Source: Deltaproteobacteria bacterium (GTDB lineage Bacteria > Desulfobacterota > Deferrimicrobia > Deferrimicrobiales > Deferrimicrobiaceae). From it: DNA of 8,460 nt. The DNA lies in assembly GCA_003513855.1 (NCBI GenBank), contig DOTC01000026.1:1113-9572 (forward strand). Reading direction: 5' to 3'. Shown here in pieces: positions 7,074-8,460 of the stretch (the stretch's first letter is position 1; each line of letters starts with the position of its first letter). The position numbers and the translations under genes were made by a program. Under the pieces are notes generated by a model. The model saw only the letters and a list, made by a program, of their open reading frames with translations. It searched no databases and was not told where the DNA came from.

Positions 7074-7733
7074 ATGGAACGTAAACGGACGACGGATAAA
7101 GGACGAACCCGGCCCGCCGGAGGAACGCGGAAAACGGTCGCCGGAAGCGCCCGGCAGAAGGCTTCGGAGCCGACCCCCGACCGGCTCAGCGCCCAGGCGA
7201 TGGACGGAGACGAAACGGCGTTCCTCGCCCTCGTCCGGTTTCACTCCACCTTCAACCCCGTTCCCCTCACCCCCGAACTGCTCCTCGCCTCCGGCCTCGA
7301 CATCGTCACGAGGGAACGGCTTGCCGGCCGGCTCAAGCGGAAGGAAGACCGGCTGCTGCGTCCCTTCCCGGCGATCGACATGGTGTTCTGGGGCGAAGAG
7401 TGGGTCCAGAAGACGCTGGACCGCTTCCTGTGGAAACGACGCGCCGGGAAGAAGGTCCCGAACGAGGCGTTCCTGAGGAGATTGTGGGAAGCGTCCAGCG
7501 AAGGGGCGATGCTCCAGCTCCGCATCTACCGGAAGGCGTCCGTGACGCCGTCGGCGTGGGTCCGGGTGAAGTACCCCCACTTCGCCAACCTCGGCCTCTC
7601 GGACGTTCAGATGCTCAAGATCGCCCGGGCGGAGGGGTGCAGGTTCGAGGAGACGGAGTTCCTCTCGGCCATCCGCCGGTTCAACCGGCGAAACCCTCTC
7701 TCCGCGGGCCGCCGAACAGTTCCTCGACGCTGA
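7074..7733 (+). CDS. Conserved-looking hypothetical protein with a basic N-terminal tail
   Basis: 219 residues, no family recognised. Residues 1-40 are Lys/Arg/Thr/Pro-rich and probably disordered (MERKRTTDKGRTRPAGG). Residues 42-200 look like a folded, mainly helical domain with well-spread hydrophobic positions, including AFLALVRFHSTFNPVPLTPELLL (49-71), IDMVFWGEEWVQKTLDRFLW (101-120) and LGLSDVQMLKIARAEGCRFEETEFLSAIRRFNRR (173-206). The tail is basic again. There is no signal peptide or membrane segment, so it should be cytoplasmic. The high charge with many Arg and Lys could suit nucleic-acid binding, but that is only inference. Codon third positions are G/C like its neighbours, and the composition is far more protein-like than the Arg/Gly/Pro-rich frame on the opposite strand (6945-7580). 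It is divergent from the protease and convergent with the helicase, overlapping the helicase end by 53 bases. The ATG at 7074 was chosen for its RBS; 7032 would add 14 residues. Confidence 0.75.
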   Translation: MERKRTTDKGRTRPAGGTRKTVAGSARQKASEPTPDRLSAQAMDGDETAFLALVRFHSTFNPVPLTPELLLASGLDIVTRERLAGRLKRKEDRLLRPFPAIDMVFWGEEWVQKTLDRFLWKRRAGKKVPNEAFLRRLWEASSEGAMLQLRIYRKASVTPSAWVRVKYPHFANLGLSDVQMLKIARAEGCRFEETEFLSAIRRFNRRNPLSAGRRTVPRR

Positions 7734-8460
7734 TCATGAACGGGCGCGGCGCCCTCGGCTTGTCCGGCTCCAGGTTCGTGAGCGGGGCGGGGCGAAGGGC
7801 CGACCGGAGCGGGTGATCCTCGACGACCTTGAGGTGCTTGCGGAGCAGCTGCTCGATCCCCGGGAGAAAAGCCCTCTCCCCGAAATCGCAGAACGACAGG
7901 GCGATTCCCGAAGCGCCCGCCCGCCCCGTCCGGCCGGTGCGGTGGACGTACGATTCGGGCTCGTTGGGCAGATCGTAATTCACCACGTGGGACAGGCCCA
8001 CGATGTCCAGGCCCCGCGCGGCGATGTCGGTCGCCACGAGGACCCGCGACTTCCCGCGCCGGAAATCCTCCAGGGCGCGCTCTCTCGCCTTCTGCGTCTT
8101 GTCTCCGTGGATCGCCTCGACGGGAATCCGTCCCCGGGAAAGATGCCTCGCAACCCGGTCGGCCCCGTGCCGCGTCCTCGTGAAGACGAGGACGTTCCGG
8201 AGCGCCGGGTCGGCCAGAAGATGCAGGAGCAGCGCCGGTTTGTCGGATTTCTCGACGAAGTACAGAAAGTGCTCGACGGCCTCCGGTGCGGGCGCGTGCT
8301 GCGCAACCGCCACCTGGACGGGGTCGCGCAGGATCGTGTCCGCCAGCCTCCGGATATCCCCGGGGATCGTGGCGGAGAAGAAGAGGGACTGCCGGCGGGA
8401 GGGCAGTTTGTCGACCAGCCGGCGGATGTCGTGGATGAACCCCATGTCGAGCATCCGGTC
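7681..8460 (-). CDS. rhlE: DEAD-box RNA helicase, RhlE-like, C-terminal part (runs off right edge)
   Basis: ATP-dependent RNA helicase; family members remodel RNA in ribosome assembly and mRNA decay. The visible 259 residues begin at DRMLDMGF, immediately after where the motif II DEAD box should lie. Counting from the window edge: motif III SAT at 29-31 (FFSATIP), motif IV VLVFTRT at 90-96, motif V RVLVATDIAARGLDI at 139-153, motif VI YVHRTGRTGRAG at 171-182. In motif VI the common HRIGRTGR reads HRTGRTGR. After the helicase core comes only a short tail of about 55 residues ending in MISVEELFGGPRREGFAG, so no long basic RNA-binding extension. The Q motif and motifs I and II lie outside the window. 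The ATG at 8454 is internal, not the start. The RhlE assignment rests on the RMLDMGFIHDIRRL segment and the overall style; another DEAD-box subgroup is possible. The 3' end overlaps the convergent unknown gene by 53 bases, and no terminator hairpin with a U-tract was seen. Confidence 0.92.
   Translation of the reverse strand, partial: DRMLDMGFIHDIRRLVDKLPSRRQSLFFSATIPGDIRRLADTILRDPVQVAVAQHAPAPEAVEHFLYFVEKSDKPALLLHLLADPALRNVLVFTRTRHGADRVARHLSRGRIPVEAIHGDKTQKARERALEDFRRGKSRVLVATDIAARGLDIVGLSHVVNYDLPNEPESYVHRTGRTGRAGASGIALSFCDFGERAFLPGIEQLLRKHLKVVEDHPLRSALRPAPLTNLEPDKPRAPRPFMISVEELFGGPRREGFAG

Noticed and set aside
4046..7084. Long plus-strand open frames opposite the M16 protease (4046-5416 and 5651-7084)
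   Set aside because: They are shadows of the protease, which has clear motifs, signal peptide and RBS; the opposite frames are Arg/His/Pro-rich with no recognisable domain.
6945..7580. Minus-strand 211-residue open frame opposite the unknown gene
   Set aside because: It has no good RBS, is rich in Arg/Gly/Pro, and includes the 27-bp repeat as a repeated NGNRRPD peptide; the plus-strand frame is more protein-like and has an RBS.
1..8460. Search by eye for tRNA, rRNA, CRISPR arrays, insertion sequences, phage genes or a novel defence-type cluster
   Set aside because: No cloverleaf, repeat-spacer pattern, transposase motif or terminal inverted repeats were seen, and the genes are common core-type families apart from one hypothetical. 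I cannot support an undescribed multi-gene system here.

Overview
The window is a GC-rich stretch of about 8.5 kb, with codon third positions mostly G or C, from a Gram-negative bacterium. An outer-membrane channel gene, a lipoprotein periplasmic adaptor and secreted periplasmic proteins require two membranes. The overall look resembles a deltaproteobacterial/Desulfobacterota genome such as a Geobacter relative. That placement is inferred from remembered sequence style and was not checked by any search.

Layout from left to right. (1) Positions 1-3873, minus strand: a compact tripartite efflux operon, transcribed right to left, in the order outer-membrane factor (2455-3873), membrane-fusion lipoprotein (1244-2458), RND inner-membrane pump (from 1247, running off the left edge). 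Both junctions are 4-base stop/start overlaps (ATGA and GTGA), so translation is probably coupled. (2) Positions 3874-4165: an intergenic stretch with an AT-rich patch, a small inverted repeat and a cluster of GCAAC-type repeats; it probably holds the operon's promoter and operator. (3) Positions 4166-6853, minus strand: a secreted two-module M16 (pitrilysin/processing-peptidase type) zinc protease with an active N-terminal half and a degenerate C-terminal half. (4) Positions 6854-7073: a divergent intergenic region with a perfect TATAAT facing the protease and a 27-bp tandem direct repeat near a candidate promoter facing the other way. (5) Positions 7074-7733, plus strand: a protein of unknown function, 219 residues, with a very basic N-terminal tail. 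(6) Positions 7681-8460, minus strand: the C-terminal part of a RhlE-type DEAD-box RNA helicase that enters from the right edge and overlaps the end of gene 5 tail to tail by 53 bases.

The three efflux genes together should form an envelope-spanning export machine: proton-driven pump, periplasmic adaptor and outer-membrane exit duct. The cargo cannot be read from the sequence. The M16 protease is also periplasmic by its signal peptide, but nothing in the window ties it functionally to the pump. The helicase and the unknown gene are cytoplasmic. I found no RNA gene, insertion sequence, CRISPR array or phage gene. Most of the window is ordinary core-type bacterial sequence. The parts most worth a second look are the 27-bp tandem repeat, the unknown basic protein and its overlap with the helicase gene, and the repeat cluster upstream of the efflux operon.
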